Below, piece after piece: positions 13,649-21,998 of a DNA stretch of 22,219 bases (the stretch's first letter is position 1; each line of letters begins with the position of its first letter). The notes under the pieces were generated by a model that worked only from the letters and a program-made list of their open reading frames with translations, made no database searches and was not told the origin of the DNA. This DNA comes from an uncultured Eubacteriales bacterium (lineage in GTDB: Bacteria > Bacillota > Clostridia > Christensenellales > CAG-314), in the NCBI GenBank assembly GCA_948938605.1, contig CARAIG010000040.1, positions 1-22,219 on the forward strand. The letters run 5' to 3'. Position numbers and translations under genes: made by a program.

Positions 13649-15526
13649 ATGAGAAATACAATTTACAATCGGATACGTTTAGGCGTAATAATAATGTGCT
13701 TAGCGTTGATAATAGCGTGCGCAATACCCGTTTTGGCGTTTGCTGCCGAGCAAGATAATTCCGAGCAGGACAGCGTGCATTTTATCAACCCTACCGCTAT
13801 GACGGTTGTTGACGATTACTTATATGTAGCAGACAATGTTGAAGACGGCAAAACCGCTTTATTGTGCTTTGACTTGACTAACGCCGAATTGCCGAAGCTA
13901 ATTTACACGTTTGAACTATCCGAAAAGATTACCGGACTTTCGAATAACGGCGACAATTTGCTGTATGCAATATGCGGAACAAAGATTATAGAACTTACCG
14001 CTAACGGAAGGGAAGAACCTACCGTTGGTAAAACATACGACAAGTTCGACATTGAAAACGTTAAAATAATATCAGTTGCTTACGGCGAAATACCCAACAC
14101 AACCGAAAAAACTTTGTATGCTTTGTCCGAAGATAAAATGCTGCAACTGACGGCAAAAAACCAATTTATTCCGTTTGCAAACATCAAAAATTTAAAGAAC
14201 AGCAAAGGTTGCTATATTTTACAAGAAAACGACTCTTCGTATTTGTACTATGTGGCAAACAATACTTGCGAAAGATATAATCTTACACTTAACAGCGACG
14301 ACGCCGATTTTAGCAACACGTTAAATATTACGGTTACGCCGAGCGGTATTTTCGGCGGCAAAATAGACGATACGAGTTTTATAGGATTGTATGACGCAAA
14401 AGGCATATTTAAAATAGAAGGCAGCGGAAGCATCCAAAGCGGAACATTGCGTTACGACACAATTTCGCTGTTTAAGGAACCGACGTCGGTTTACACCAAC
14501 GATTCCATCGTAACAGTCGAAATGCACAAAAACAAACTTATTGTTTTAAACAGCCGCAACCAAATAGATATTTTCGAACTTGCCGACAACGGTTTTTACA
14601 AACACGAACCGCTAACCACAATCGGCAGCGATATGGTAGACAAGGCTGTGCCCACAGTCTACAAAAACTTTACGCTTGTACGCCCCAACGGATACCCCGC
14701 TAACATCATTTACAAGACAAACGGGGACAAGAGCATCGAAGAAATAATTACCGACGCAAGCGAGTATATTATTATCGGTTACGACGGCGACGAAAACAGC
14801 CACTACTACTACGTTTTGGCAGGCGACAAATTCGGCTGGGTTAAAAAGAGCGACAACGCCGCTACTCCCGATAAGGACGACAAATTGACGGTTGTCAACA
14901 ACAACTTCAATGACGGAACTTTTGCTCACGAAACAAAGTTTACGTCGCTAAATGCGGTTTACGTATACCAATTGCCGTTAGAAAGTTCCGACAAAGTTAC
15001 CGTTACGCAAACTGCCAGCACAATGAAAACCGTTTACGTTTTGCAAAAATACACCGAAGGGGACACCGTTTGGTACTTTGTAAAATACGACGATGACAAA
15101 ACGGGCTTTGTTAAAAAGTCCGACGTGGGGGATATACACATTTCGGCAAAAACCGACGATATTGTAACGGAAGGATTACGGAAAATAAATTCCAGTTTGT
15201 TTTCGGCAGTCAATTTGTACGTTACTGCGGAAATGAACGAAAACGACTTTGTAGCCGATTCGGACGGAAACAGAATTAAACTGTACTCCGGCGACCGCGT
15301 AACGCTGATTAAAACCGAAAAAAACGCCGCCTATATTATGGTGCTCCACAGCGACGGCGAAAAAGACTTCGGTTGGCTTGACGTAAGCAGACTGATAGAC
15401 GTACACCACATTACCACTAACGCTATTGTCGGTTTGTCGTTGCTTGCCGTTGCTATTGCGCTGACTGCAATTTTGCTTGTAGTTTACTTTAAACGTAAAA
15501 AGAAAATTAAGCGCAACAATGGCTGA
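13649..15526 (+). CDS. Secreted, membrane-anchored propeller/SH3 protein (625 aa)
   Basis: An N-terminal signal sequence (about residues 9-33, ending VLAFA-A) is followed by a beta-propeller-like region at about 40-320 (repeats such as VVDDYLYVADN, LLYAICGTKIIELTANG, KTLYALSEDKMLQLTAK, KLIVLNSRNQIDIFEL). Three SH3-like modules follow at about 333-405, 430-500 and 515-590, each ending in a GWV/GFV/GWL strand. A C-terminal transmembrane helix (AIVGLSLLAVAIALTAILLV) has a basic cytoplasmic tail. AGAGG lies 6 nt before the ATG. It is an extracytoplasmic protein tethered by its C terminus, likely facing the wall. It shares the signal-SH3-TM plan with the smaller protein at 11427-12167. Function unknown; no catalytic motif. 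Confidence 0.88.
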   Translation: MRNTIYNRIRLGVIIMCLALIIACAIPVLAFAAEQDNSEQDSVHFINPTAMTVVDDYLYVADNVEDGKTALLCFDLTNAELPKLIYTFELSEKITGLSNNGDNLLYAICGTKIIELTANGREEPTVGKTYDKFDIENVKIISVAYGEIPNTTEKTLYALSEDKMLQLTAKNQFIPFANIKNLKNSKGCYILQENDSSYLYYVANNTCERYNLTLNSDDADFSNTLNITVTPSGIFGGKIDDTSFIGLYDAKGIFKIEGSGSIQSGTLRYDTISLFKEPTSVYTNDSIVTVEMHKNKLIVLNSRNQIDIFELADNGFYKHEPLTTIGSDMVDKAVPTVYKNFTLVRPNGYPANIIYKTNGDKSIEEIITDASEYIIIGYDGDENSHYYYVLAGDKFGWVKKSDNAATPDKDDKLTVVNNNFNDGTFAHETKFTSLNAVYVYQLPLESSDKVTVTQTASTMKTVYVLQKYTEGDTVWYFVKYDDDKTGFVKKSDVGDIHISAKTDDIVTEGLRKINSSLFSAVNLYVTAEMNENDFVADSDGNRIKLYSGDRVTLIKTEKNAAYIMVLHSDGEKDFGWLDVSRLIDVHHITTNAIVGLSLLAVAIALTAILLVVYFKRKKKIKRNNG

Positions 15527-15632
15527 TTGACAACAAGCAACCCAAAACGTCAAACAAATTAAAAACCGAATTTTATTAGCCGAATACCGAAAACCGTTTT
15601 AGCGGCAAATAAAAAAATACAGATATATACGG

Positions 15633-15664
15633 AAAAACGCAGAGAATTTAACTCTGCGTTTTTT
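15633..15664. terminator. Bidirectional Rho-independent terminator
   Basis: ACGCAGAG (15637-15644) pairs with CTCTGCGT (15652-15659). It has A residues before and T residues after the stem, so it serves both the 625-aa gene and the converging SSB operon. Confidence 0.85.
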
Positions 15665-15797
15665 TACCGCCTTACGTATATATTAGTTCGATTATTTAAG
15701 TCAATGCAATAAGATATTTTATAAACGTCGGTTTACTAATTTGCATTAGTCTTTTTGTGCCAAACTTAAAGGTTACAAACGGTTTTTAACGCAAAAC

Positions 15798-16427
15798 CTA
15801 TTCGTTGCCGACTGCACTGTCCGTAAGCACCGAAATTTTGCTTACCGATACTTCGTATGCCGTACGGGTAACGACGGTTTCGTCGTCAAGCTTTTTTTGG
15901 TAGTTACGCGACTGCGCCCTACCGACCACGTTAATATGTTCGCCTACGCTTAAATTGCCCGCAAACCGCGCGTTACGCCCCCAAACTATGCAAGGAATGT
16001 AGTCGCTTTTGTTATACTGACGGTTTACAGCAATTAACAAATCGCAAATTTCGCGGTTGAACGGCGTTGTGCGGTATACGGGCGGTTTGCAAATATATCC
16101 CGTAAGTTCCAACATATTGGGGTTTGCCGATTCGTCGTAAGGCAAAACGTCCCTAGCAAATACGGTTAGCATAAGTTTGCTGCGTTCGCCCGACATTTTG
16201 TTATAGCTGCGGAATTGCCCCTTAATTGTAACAAGTTCGTTGTCGTGCAAATTTGCCGTTAGTAAATGTTCGGATACCGATACCGGCAATAAGTCCGCCA
16301 TACCCGAAAGTCTGGCTACCGATAAAACCACTTCGTAAAATTTTTCGCCGAATACTTCGTGCGAATATACGGGTTCGCCCACTACCTTGCCGCTGAGCAT
16401 TACAGCGTTGTTGCCGTTTGTGTTCAT
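15798..16427 (-). CDS. Tandem OB-fold single-stranded-DNA-binding protein (209 aa)
   Basis: The two halves both look like SSB OB folds. The N half (VMLSGKVVGEPVYSHEVFGE and FYEVVLSVARLS) is about residues 9-90, with a diverged core. The C half (LELTGYICKPPVYRTTPF, DLLIAVNRQYNKSDYIPCIV, WGRNARFAGNLSVGEHINVV) is about 106-190 and is the better SSB match. The acidic C-terminal tip of housekeeping SSB (DDDIPF-like) is absent; the protein ends SAVGNE. This two-OB type is characteristic of Clostridia beside the normal Ssb. GAAGGAGA precedes the ATG, 25 bp after the deacetylase gene, so they form one operon. Likely role: ssDNA binding in repair or recombination; possible link to spore formation only by neighbour. 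Confidence 0.88.
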   Translation of the reverse strand: MNTNGNNAVMLSGKVVGEPVYSHEVFGEKFYEVVLSVARLSGMADLLPVSVSEHLLTANLHDNELVTIKGQFRSYNKMSGERSKLMLTVFARDVLPYDESANPNMLELTGYICKPPVYRTTPFNREICDLLIAVNRQYNKSDYIPCIVWGRNARFAGNLSVGEHINVVGRAQSRNYQKKLDDETVVTRTAYEVSVSKISVLTDSAVGNE

Positions 16428-16452
16428 AAATTAAGTCTCCTTCATAAGTTTT

Positions 16453-17205
16453 TTAAATATTATTTTGTGCTGTTTTAGTATTGCTGATTTGCTTGCCGCT
16501 GCTGTCTATGTAGTAATTGTCGGTATAAATTAATTCGCCGATAGTGCAAAATTTAAGGTTTTTCATCTTTAACGCTTCAAAAATCAACGGTAAAGCTTCG
16601 ACGATATGATCGCTGTTGTTGTGACACAGAATTATGTCGCCCGACTTTGCCTTTTGCACGCGTTCGGCAATTTGTACTGCCGACAGCCCCTTCCAGTCCA
16701 GACTGTCTACGCTCCACTGAATGGTATACAGCCCCAAATCCGTTGCAATATTCAACAATTGATTGTTGTAGTCACCAAACGGCGGACGGAAAACTGTAAC
16801 GGGTTTGCCCGTTATATCCACCAGTTTACGGCAGGACAACGAAAGTTCGTCGCGTACTTTTTGTTCGGTCAATTTACTCATTTGCGGGTGAGTATCGCTG
16901 TGAGTGCCTATTTCAAAACCGCGCGACGCTATTTCCGCCACCATTTCAGGGAATTTGTCTATCCAAAATCCCACTAAAAAAAATGTGGCTTTGACGTTGT
17001 ACTCATCGCACACGTCCATAATTTTACGTGTTTTGTCCGCACCCCAAGCGGCGTCGAAGCTGATTGCGACATAGTTGTCGTCCCTGTCAACGCAATAGAT
17101 CGGAACTTTGCGGCTTTCGGCATAGGCTTGCGAAATGCCCCCTATTGCCATAACTACCGCCACGCAAATTAATGATACCGCTATTGCCGTAATAGATTTT
17201 TTCAC
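16453..17205 (-). CDS. PdaB-like polysaccharide deacetylase, CE4 (250 aa)
   Basis: A secreted or membrane-anchored carbohydrate esterase that removes acetyl groups from peptidoglycan-type glycans. An N-terminal hydrophobic signal (residues 5-29, ending AYA) is followed by the NodB domain at about 45-230. The motifs are SFDAAWG (49-55), THSDTHP (101-107, metal His), RPPFG (140-144), DSLDW (167-171) and LCHNN (193-197). The second Asp of the usual TFDD is replaced, as in PdaB/YlxY-type sporulation deacetylases (FD-x-x-WG), so metal binding may differ. The start is GTG with GGGAG 6 nt upstream. First gene of an operon with the tandem-OB SSB. The assignment to PdaB rather than another CE4 rests on the FDxxWG motif. 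Confidence 0.88.
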   Translation of the reverse strand: MKKSITAIAVSLICVAVVMAIGGISQAYAESRKVPIYCVDRDDNYVAISFDAAWGADKTRKIMDVCDEYNVKATFFLVGFWIDKFPEMVAEIASRGFEIGTHSDTHPQMSKLTEQKVRDELSLSCRKLVDITGKPVTVFRPPFGDYNNQLLNIATDLGLYTIQWSVDSLDWKGLSAVQIAERVQKAKSGDIILCHNNSDHIVEALPLIFEALKMKNLKFCTIGELIYTDNYYIDSSGKQISNTKTAQNNI

Positions 17206-17220
17206 TGCCTACTCCCATAC

Positions 17221-17249
17221 AGTATACATTGTTTATACCACCCAAACAA
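17221..17249 (-). promoter_or_regulatory. Promoter of the deacetylase-SSB operon
   Basis: On the minus strand: TTGTTT, 17-bp spacer, TATACT. The start would fall just before the GGGAG ribosome-binding site, giving a very short leader. I see no clear SigE or SigG spore promoter here despite the PdaB-like product. Confidence 0.55.
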
Positions 17250-17324
17250 TGTAAATTTTTGTTGAATAATGTGTATTTTTGTAGTATTTTACGCGCGGAC
17301 TGATTTTTTTATGTTACCATACGC

Positions 17325-17359
17325 AAAAACAGCCTTTTCCTATTAAAGAAAAAGGCTGT
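17325..17359 (-). terminator. Rho-independent terminator of the yetF-like gene
   Basis: CAGCCTTTT pairs with AAAAGGCTG across a ~10-nt loop; on the minus strand a U tract (plus-strand A 17325-17329) follows. It sits 9 bp after the yetF-like stop codon. Confidence 0.8.
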
Positions 17360-17367
17360 GTGTATAT

Positions 17368-18063
17368 TTAATTGCTTGCGGACTTTTTATATTTAATTGT
17401 AAGTTCGTCCGTTTTGTCATCGTAGACGGCATACAAAATTTTGCTTATTTCAACGTCTTGTTCCTGCAATTTTGCTTTTAGCCACTTTTTATCACGTTGA
17501 AGCTGTTTAAGCGCGTAGCCGCTGATTTGTCCGTCAACTATTACGTAACTAGTTAAAGACGCCTCCTCAAACGGTATTTCGGCGAAGTCTTCACGCTTTA
17601 ACGGGCGGGCGTTATCCTTAGGCAAAATACTCAGTTCGCCGTCCGTTTCGAATATGGCGTAGGCTATATCTTCAATATCGAAATAGCCTTGTTCGCGGGC
17701 AAGTCCTACAAGGTCGTAAAAATCTATTTTGCTTTTTTTAAGGGATTCGAAGTCGACTTCCCCTTGGTTTATAAGCACTAACGGCACACCCCGCAAAAAC
17801 CGTTTAAAGAAATTTGCCTTGCGCCCGACTAGCGTTATAATCAAATCGAACAAAAAGAAGATTGCCATTGCAATTAAGTAATAATAAAACGGCGTGTCCG
17901 TTTCGGTGGACATTTCAGCCGCAATAGAGCCTATGGATATGCCCGTTACGTAGTCGATAAAGTCAAGTTCGGCAATTTGTTTTTTGCCTAACAGTTTGGA
18001 AATAATAAACAGCGTAACATACGCTAACGACGCAAATAACAATATTTTTACAATTTCATTCAT
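17368..18063 (-). CDS. YetF/DUF421-family membrane protein (~231 aa)
   Basis: Three N-terminal membrane segments (about residues 4-25 with LLGKKQIAELDFIDYV following, 35-50 YVTGISIGSIAAEM, and 55-80 YYYLIAMAIFFLFDLIITLV) precede the cytoplasmic DUF421 domain (GVPLVLINQGEVDFESLKK…). The signature GKKQIAELDFIDYVTGISIG is typical of YetF proteins, which are membrane proteins of uncertain role often linked to spore or stress functions. No ribosome-binding site decides the start. ATG at 18063 gives the best family N terminus; ATG at 18072 or TTG at 18081 would add 3 or 6 residues. It is a single gene with its own terminator. Confidence 0.85.
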   Translation of the reverse strand: MNEIVKILLFASLAYVTLFIISKLLGKKQIAELDFIDYVTGISIGSIAAEMSTETDTPFYYYLIAMAIFFLFDLIITLVGRKANFFKRFLRGVPLVLINQGEVDFESLKKSKIDFYDLVGLAREQGYFDIEDIAYAIFETDGELSILPKDNARPLKREDFAEIPFEEASLTSYVIVDGQISGYALKQLQRDKKWLKAKLQEQDVEISKILYAVYDDKTDELTIKYKKSASN

Positions 18064-18104
18064 AGTACACATTGTTGACAAATATCGTTTTTTTTATTAC
18101 ACAG

Positions 18105-18148
18105 CAAAATATAAAATAAGCCGCAGAAGAAAATTGTACTTCTGCGGC
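18105..18148 (-). terminator. Rho-independent terminator of the degV-like gene
   Basis: GCCGCAGAAG (18120-18129) pairs perfectly with CTTCTGCGGC (18139-18148). The minus strand continues into a U-rich tract. It lies 60 bp downstream of the DegV-family stop. Confidence 0.75.
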
Positions 18149-18207
18149 GTAAGTGTTAAAATTTATTGTTTTTTATCTGTTTTTAATAATACCGTTTAAT
18201 CGGATTT

Positions 18208-19068
18208 TTATTCGCTGACTTTTGCGTCGTTAATAAAAAGTATGCCTATTGTGTTGCTTCCGCAATGGGTTGTTATGGTGCAGCCTGCGGTAGTTTCGAT
18301 TATTTCGTCGAAAATATCCCAACTTTTTACGATTTTTATTGTATTTTCGGTAAGTCCGTCGTCCATTTTGGTATGGGTAACAAAACAGCGAGTTTTGTCG
18401 GGCGAAGTACAGTTGGACTTAACCCATTCGGCGTACTTTTCGATACAGCGCATATAACGTCCCATCGGCTTACTTGCAATGCCCATACGTCCGTCTTTTA
18501 CTTCGATTACGGGATTAATTTGCAGCAAATTTGCGCCTAAATACGACAGCGACGAACATCTGCCCCCTTTATACAAAAATTCCAACTTGTCGATAATGAA
18601 CGAAGCGCGGACAAACGGAGTGCGTTCACGCGAACGTTTGGCAATTGTCGACGGATCGGCGCCTTGCGCCGCCATATCGCAAGCGTCCAAAACCAACAGT
18701 CCCGTACCCGTAGACAGATTACGGCTGTCGACTACGTAAACGTTGTTAAGTTCCTGTGCGGCAAGCATTGCGTTATCGAACGAGCCTGACATATCGGCGG
18801 ATATGTCGTAATGCACTACCGCATCGTAGCCGTTATCCAAAAACGACTTAAAAAACTCCTTGTATTCCTCACTGCTACGCGCTCCGCTGCGGGGAAGTTT
18901 TTTGTTTGCAGCGTAATATTCGTAAATGTCGTTCGGTTGAATAGTTACGCCGTCCAAACGGTCGTCGTTGCCCAAAGCAACGTGCAAAGGCATAATGCCG
19001 ATGTCGTATTTTTGTATAAGTTCGGGTGACAAATCGCAAGTGCTGTCCGCAGTAATTTTAATTTTCAT
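18208..19068 (-). CDS. DegV-family fatty-acid-binding protein (286 aa)
   Basis: Signatures of the family in order: KITADSTCDLSPELIQ at the N terminus, PLHVALGND, PRSGARSSEEYKEFF (the usual P-x-TSQPS-like loop is here RSGARSS), VVHYDISADMSGSFDNAM, VYVVDSRNLSTGTGLLVLDA and the C-terminal FIIDKLEFLYKGGRCSSL. DegV (FakB-type) proteins bind a fatty acid and in FakAB present it to the kinase FakA for phosphorylation; no fakA gene is in this window, so the substrate role is by family only. AAAGGGGA precedes the ATG. The length is normal. A hairpin (19102-19125) lies in its upstream region. Confidence 0.92.
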   Translation of the reverse strand: MKIKITADSTCDLSPELIQKYDIGIMPLHVALGNDDRLDGVTIQPNDIYEYYAANKKLPRSGARSSEEYKEFFKSFLDNGYDAVVHYDISADMSGSFDNAMLAAQELNNVYVVDSRNLSTGTGLLVLDACDMAAQGADPSTIAKRSRERTPFVRASFIIDKLEFLYKGGRCSSLSYLGANLLQINPVIEVKDGRMGIASKPMGRYMRCIEKYAEWVKSNCTSPDKTRCFVTHTKMDDGLTENTIKIVKSWDIFDEIIETTAGCTITTHCGSNTIGILFINDAKVSE

Positions 19069-19101
19069 AATTCCCCTTTGTAAATTAAAAATTTTGACGA
19101 T

Positions 19102-19125
19102 TGCGCCGTTGCCGTAGACGGCGCA
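19102..19125. other. Stem-loop upstream of the degV-like gene
   Basis: TGCGCCGT and ACGGCGCA form a perfect 8-bp stem with an 8-nt loop, 34 bp upstream of the ATG. Only a few U residues follow on the minus strand. It is either a 5'-leader hairpin of degV or a weak terminator for cysE read-through. A TATAAT-like -10 for degV lies further upstream near 19164-19169 without a clear -35. Confidence 0.45.
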
Positions 19126-19288
19126 TATTAACTATTAAAATAAGTTACGGCTTTGTCGTATTTATTATATATTGCGCAACGTAAACGAAACTGAAAAACA
19201 GTTTAAACCGCTGCAAATATTTTTAAGCAACTACAACTACAACGCGATATTAAAACGCTACAAAGTTTGAGTATTATTATATCTAAAC

Positions 19289-19798
19289 TTAATTGTTTTT
19301 GCGTATTATGCGTCCTATACCCACAACGGTACAGTTGTCGGGAACGTCGGTTAAAACAATGGCGTTTGCGCCTATTTTTACGTTGTTGCCGATTGTAATG
19401 TTGCCCAGTACTTTTGCGCCTGCGCCCACCACTACGTTGTTTAACAACGTCGGATGACGCTTGCCGCGATCCTTGCCCGTTCCGCCGAGAGTTACCCCTT
19501 GATAAATTGTGCAGTTGTCCCCTATTTGAGCCGTTTCGCCTATAACTACGCCCGCACCGTGGTCGATAAACAACCGTTTTCCTATAACTGCCGCAGGATG
19601 AATTTCCACACCCGTTTTGCGGCGGGATACTGCCGACACTATTTCAGCAATTACTTTTAAGCGATGTCGGTAAAGGAAGTTTGCAACGCGGTAACTGATT
19701 AAAGCGTGAACCCCCGGATAAAACAACAGTATTTGCAAACTGCTTTTTGCCGCAGGATCGCGTTGTTTTATAGATTTGAAAAAGCTAAGTTGTGCCAC
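19289..19798 (-). CDS. cysE: Serine O-acetyltransferase, short form (169 aa)
   Basis: Transfers acetyl from acetyl-CoA to L-serine, the first step of cysteine synthesis. Left-handed beta-helix hexapeptide repeats run from about residue 63 to 160 (VEIHPAAVIG, FIDHGAGVVIGETAQIG, CTIYQGVTLGGTGKDRGKRH, PTLLNNVVVGAGAKVLG, NITIGNNVKIGANAIVL). The active-site His lies in FIDHGAG, and the GKDRGKRHPT loop is typical. The N-terminal helical domain is short, as in Gram-positive SATs, and the Cys-synthase-binding tail ends GRIIRKNN. The start is GTG, AGGGG 6 nt upstream. It follows the 249-aa hypothetical gene by 74 bp on the same strand. No T-box is visible. Confidence 0.92.
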   Translation of the reverse strand: MAQLSFFKSIKQRDPAAKSSLQILLFYPGVHALISYRVANFLYRHRLKVIAEIVSAVSRRKTGVEIHPAAVIGKRLFIDHGAGVVIGETAQIGDNCTIYQGVTLGGTGKDRGKRHPTLLNNVVVGAGAKVLGNITIGNNVKIGANAIVLTDVPDNCTVVGIGRIIRKNN

Positions 19799-19872
19799 AA
19801 AAATACCCCTAACATACTAATTGTATGCAAAATAACGGCATTTTTGTAACCGAAATAACCAACTGATACTTG

Positions 19873-20622
19873 TTAAACTATTGTTGCAAACAGTTGAATT
19901 ATTTTGACAAGTTTATCCGACACAACCGAGTAGCCCTTTAACGTGTTTTTGTAAGCAATGTAACTTATGCGTATTATTTTGGGGTTTTTAAGATACAAAG
20001 CATTTACAAGATATTCGCTTGTAAGCGCAACTTCCGCAAGGTCGTCCGAACTCAGTTTTTGATCGATTAAAATTAAACGCACTTCTTCCATCAGGGCAAA
20101 AATTTCCGCCAACACATTTGTTTCGACATACATTTTTTCCGAAGAGAAGTACTGTTCGGCTTGCATAACGTATTCGGCATCAAGACTGTCGGGATCGACT
20201 TCGCGCAGAAAGTTTTCGCCTGCGGACTTGAACGGTTTAAGAACTTCGGACGCAAAGCGCGCATAGTTGGAGTCGTTATCGCCCGCGTTGTAATATTCGC
20301 GCAAAAAGTCCAAAAAATTACGTTTGCCGCAATCCACTTCGGTCAAAAGACACACCACAAAGGCAAATTGGCGACTGCGGTCAACGGGTAATTTTAGCCT
20401 GCTTTCCTTAACGCCGTCAACGCTTGTCCAGGTGACTTTTGCGCGGGAAAACTCCGTAGCGTAGGACATATTTTTTAAAGTATTGGACAAAACGCGGCAC
20501 AAAGTAGGCGACTTGGCGACGCTTTGAAGCACCGTCGCTATGTGTTTATCTACCAGTATCAGCTGTCCTTCGATGAGTCTGTTTACGCTGCTAGTAAAAA
20601 ATGCCAATTCGTTTGTGTTCAT
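19873..20622 (-). CDS. Conserved-looking hypothetical protein (249 aa)
   Basis: Not recognised. A soluble, mostly alpha-helical protein with no signal peptide, membrane segment or catalytic motif. Helices are evident in NRLIEGQLILVDKHIATVLQ (14-33), VNALYLKNPKIIRISYIAYK (about 210-230) and SDKLVKIIQLFATIV at the C terminus; the middle is acidic with Asp/Tyr repeats (EYYNAGDNDSNYARF). AAAGGAG lies 4 nt before the ATG. It is upstream of cysE on the same strand, with 74 bp between, and divergent from the DUF4364 gene. It could be a scaffolding or regulatory protein; nothing in the sequence decides. Confidence 0.85.
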   Translation of the reverse strand: MNTNELAFFTSSVNRLIEGQLILVDKHIATVLQSVAKSPTLCRVLSNTLKNMSYATEFSRAKVTWTSVDGVKESRLKLPVDRSRQFAFVVCLLTEVDCGKRNFLDFLREYYNAGDNDSNYARFASEVLKPFKSAGENFLREVDPDSLDAEYVMQAEQYFSSEKMYVETNVLAEIFALMEEVRLILIDQKLSSDDLAEVALTSEYLVNALYLKNPKIIRISYIAYKNTLKGYSVVSDKLVKIIQLFATIV

Positions 20623-20763
20623 ATTGCTCCTTTACTTTATTACGCTAAACCGTTTTTAACTTAAAGTTATTATGTTTACTGTATTATGCACAATTTAAGC
20701 AAGCATAGTATATCATAATTATAAAAGTTTTGGAAGTATTTTTGTTAAAAACATTCAAAACTG

Positions 20764-20792
20764 TTGTTTAATGTCGGGTTTTGTTGTATAAT
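20764..20792 (+). promoter_or_regulatory. Sigma-A promoter of the DUF4364 gene
   Basis: TTGTTT, 17-bp spacer, TATAAT (20787-20792), 148 bp upstream of the ATG. The 317-bp gap 20623-20939 holds this promoter, A/T-rich sequence, and an untested divergent promoter near 20700 for the 249-aa gene; no RNA gene recognised. Confidence 0.65.
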
Positions 20793-20939
20793 TAAATTCA
20801 AGTCGCTTAGTGGCTTAAATTAAACTATACCGCACGCACAGCATATTGTTTACACATAAATAATTATGTTGGCGTGGATACATAACGTTATTAGGACTTT
20901 TAAGCAAAAACATAATTTTACAAGGAGGGGCGGAAAAAT

Positions 20940-21476
20940 ATGCAAGCCGGTATCACACAGGATAGCACAATGAATAAACTGATACTGTTGTTTGTATTTG
21001 ACAAAATGGAAACCGCCTTGACTGAAACTACCGTTTTGGATTTGTGCAGTTACAAAAACAATTGGATTGACTACACAAACTGTATGCAAGCTTTGTACGA
21101 CGTGGTCGAAAACGGTTTTGTTTACAAAAGCACGCCTATGGGCGGCGGCAACGAACTGTACGACTTAACAGCCGAAGGCAGATGGTGCCTTAAAAACTTT
21201 TATACGCGCATTCCTTCCAGCGTGCGCCAATTAATTGCCGACGACATAAAAAAACGACGTATAGAATACCGAAGAAAACAGGATTACGTTGCAACATACG
21301 AAAAATGTCCCGACGGCAGTTACGACGTAACGTTGAAAATAGTTGAACCCACTAAAACAACGTTAGAAGTTAAAATCAACGTAATGACGCGCAGCATAGC
21401 AAAGTACTTGGAACGCAGTTGGCAGGAAAAAGCCCCCACTATTTACAGCAAAATATCCGACACGTTGTTGGATTAA
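20940..21476 (+). CDS. DUF4364 family winged-helix-like protein (178 aa)
   Basis: A clostridial conserved protein of unknown function. The N-terminal half reads as a winged helix (KLILLFVFDKMETALTET, then VLDLCSYKNNWIDYTNCMQA, LYDVVENGFV… ELYDLTAEGRWCLKNF), the beta half as KCPDGSYDVTLKIVEPTKTT. DUF4364 proteins are presumed PadR-like transcription factors, but no target is known. AAGGAGGGG lies 9 nt before the ATG and a sigma-A promoter 148 bp upstream. It ends 4 bp before a strong terminator. Length typical. Confidence 0.88.
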   Translation: MQAGITQDSTMNKLILLFVFDKMETALTETTVLDLCSYKNNWIDYTNCMQALYDVVENGFVYKSTPMGGGNELYDLTAEGRWCLKNFYTRIPSSVRQLIADDIKKRRIEYRRKQDYVATYEKCPDGSYDVTLKIVEPTKTTLEVKINVMTRSIAKYLERSWQEKAPTIYSKISDTLLD

Positions 21477-21480
21477 AAAA

Positions 21481-21509
21481 GGAACACACCGAAGTGTGTT
21501 CCTTTTTTT
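21481..21509 (+). terminator. Strong Rho-independent terminator of the DUF4364 gene
   Basis: GGAACACAC-CGAA-GTGTGTTCC followed by seven T residues. It is also the first piece of the tandem repeat unit and recurs at 21727 and 21973. Confidence 0.9.
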
Positions 21510-21726
21510 GTTCCGTTTTCACTATTACTTTTTACTTCTAAATCACCAAATTTCAGTGAACAATAAAAACCGACAAATCTCTTGCAAAATTTGTCGGTTT
21601 TTGGTGCGAGATGTACTGCGTTCGCTTCACTCACTTCGTGGCGTCGCTACGCTCGGCTTAGGAGCCTACGTCTCACATCAATACCTTTCGGTATTCAGCC
21701 GCCTTACGGCTGCTGCCACAAAAAAA
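21481..21726. repeat. Tandem repeat unit 1 (246 bp) with a tRNA-Leu 3'-end fragment
   Basis: The unit consists of the GGAACACAC terminator, a T/A-rich spacer, a second terminator hairpin ACCGACAAAT…ATTTGTCGGT (21569-21600), GGTGCGAGATGT (21603-21614) identical to the end of the tRNA gene at 22000, a palindromic middle (GCGTTCGCTTCACTC…CTACGCTCGGC), and small hairpins AATACC-TTTC-GGTATT and AGCCG-CCTTA-CGGCT. Unit 2 is the same with only a handful of base changes, so the duplication is recent. No protein-coding content is credible; open frames across it are repeat translations. Confidence 0.85.
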
Positions 21727-21970
21727 AGAACACACCGAAGTGTGTTCCTTTTTTTGTTTCGTTTTCACTATTACTTTTTACTTCTAAATCACCAAATTTC
21801 AGTGAACAGTAAAAACCGACAAATCTCTTGCAAAATTTGTCGGCTTTTGGTGCGAGATGTACTGCGTTCGCTTCACTCACTTCGTGGCGTCGCTACGCTC
21901 GGCTTAGGAGCCTACGTCTCACATCAATACCTTTCGGTATTCAGCCGCCTTACGGCTGCTGCCACAAAAA
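21727..21970. repeat. Tandem repeat unit 2 (244 bp)
   Basis: Near-identical copy of 21481-21726 (differences at the first bases, GTTCC/GTTTC, CAATAAA/CAGTAAA and CGGTTTT/CGGCTTT). GGTGCGAGATGT lies at 21849-21860. It is followed by a partial third unit at 21971-22010, where the terminator hairpin is joined directly to the real tRNA end. Confidence 0.85.
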
Positions 21971-21992
21971 AAAACACACCGAAGTGTGTTCC
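21966..21992 (-). terminator. tRNA-Leu terminator (UUCG hairpin)
   Basis: On the minus strand AACACAC-TTCG-GTGTGTT is followed by a run of U; the UUCG tetraloop is closed by C-G. It sits 7 bp downstream of the tRNA CCA end. Confidence 0.8.
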
Positions 21993-21998
21993 TTTTTT

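Noticed and set aside
16453..17205. Polysaccharide deacetylase as the phage lysis gene
   Set aside because: It has a signal peptide and PdaB-type motifs, is in an operon with an SSB, and lies beyond the cassette and a bidirectional terminator; it fits a host envelope enzyme.
19799..19872. Cysteine T-box or riboswitch before cysE
   Set aside because: The 74-bp gap is too short and lacks the T-box sequence and an antiterminator structure.
21481..21970. CRISPR-like array
   Set aside because: Only two units of ~246 bp with no short repeat/unique spacer alternation and no cas genes.
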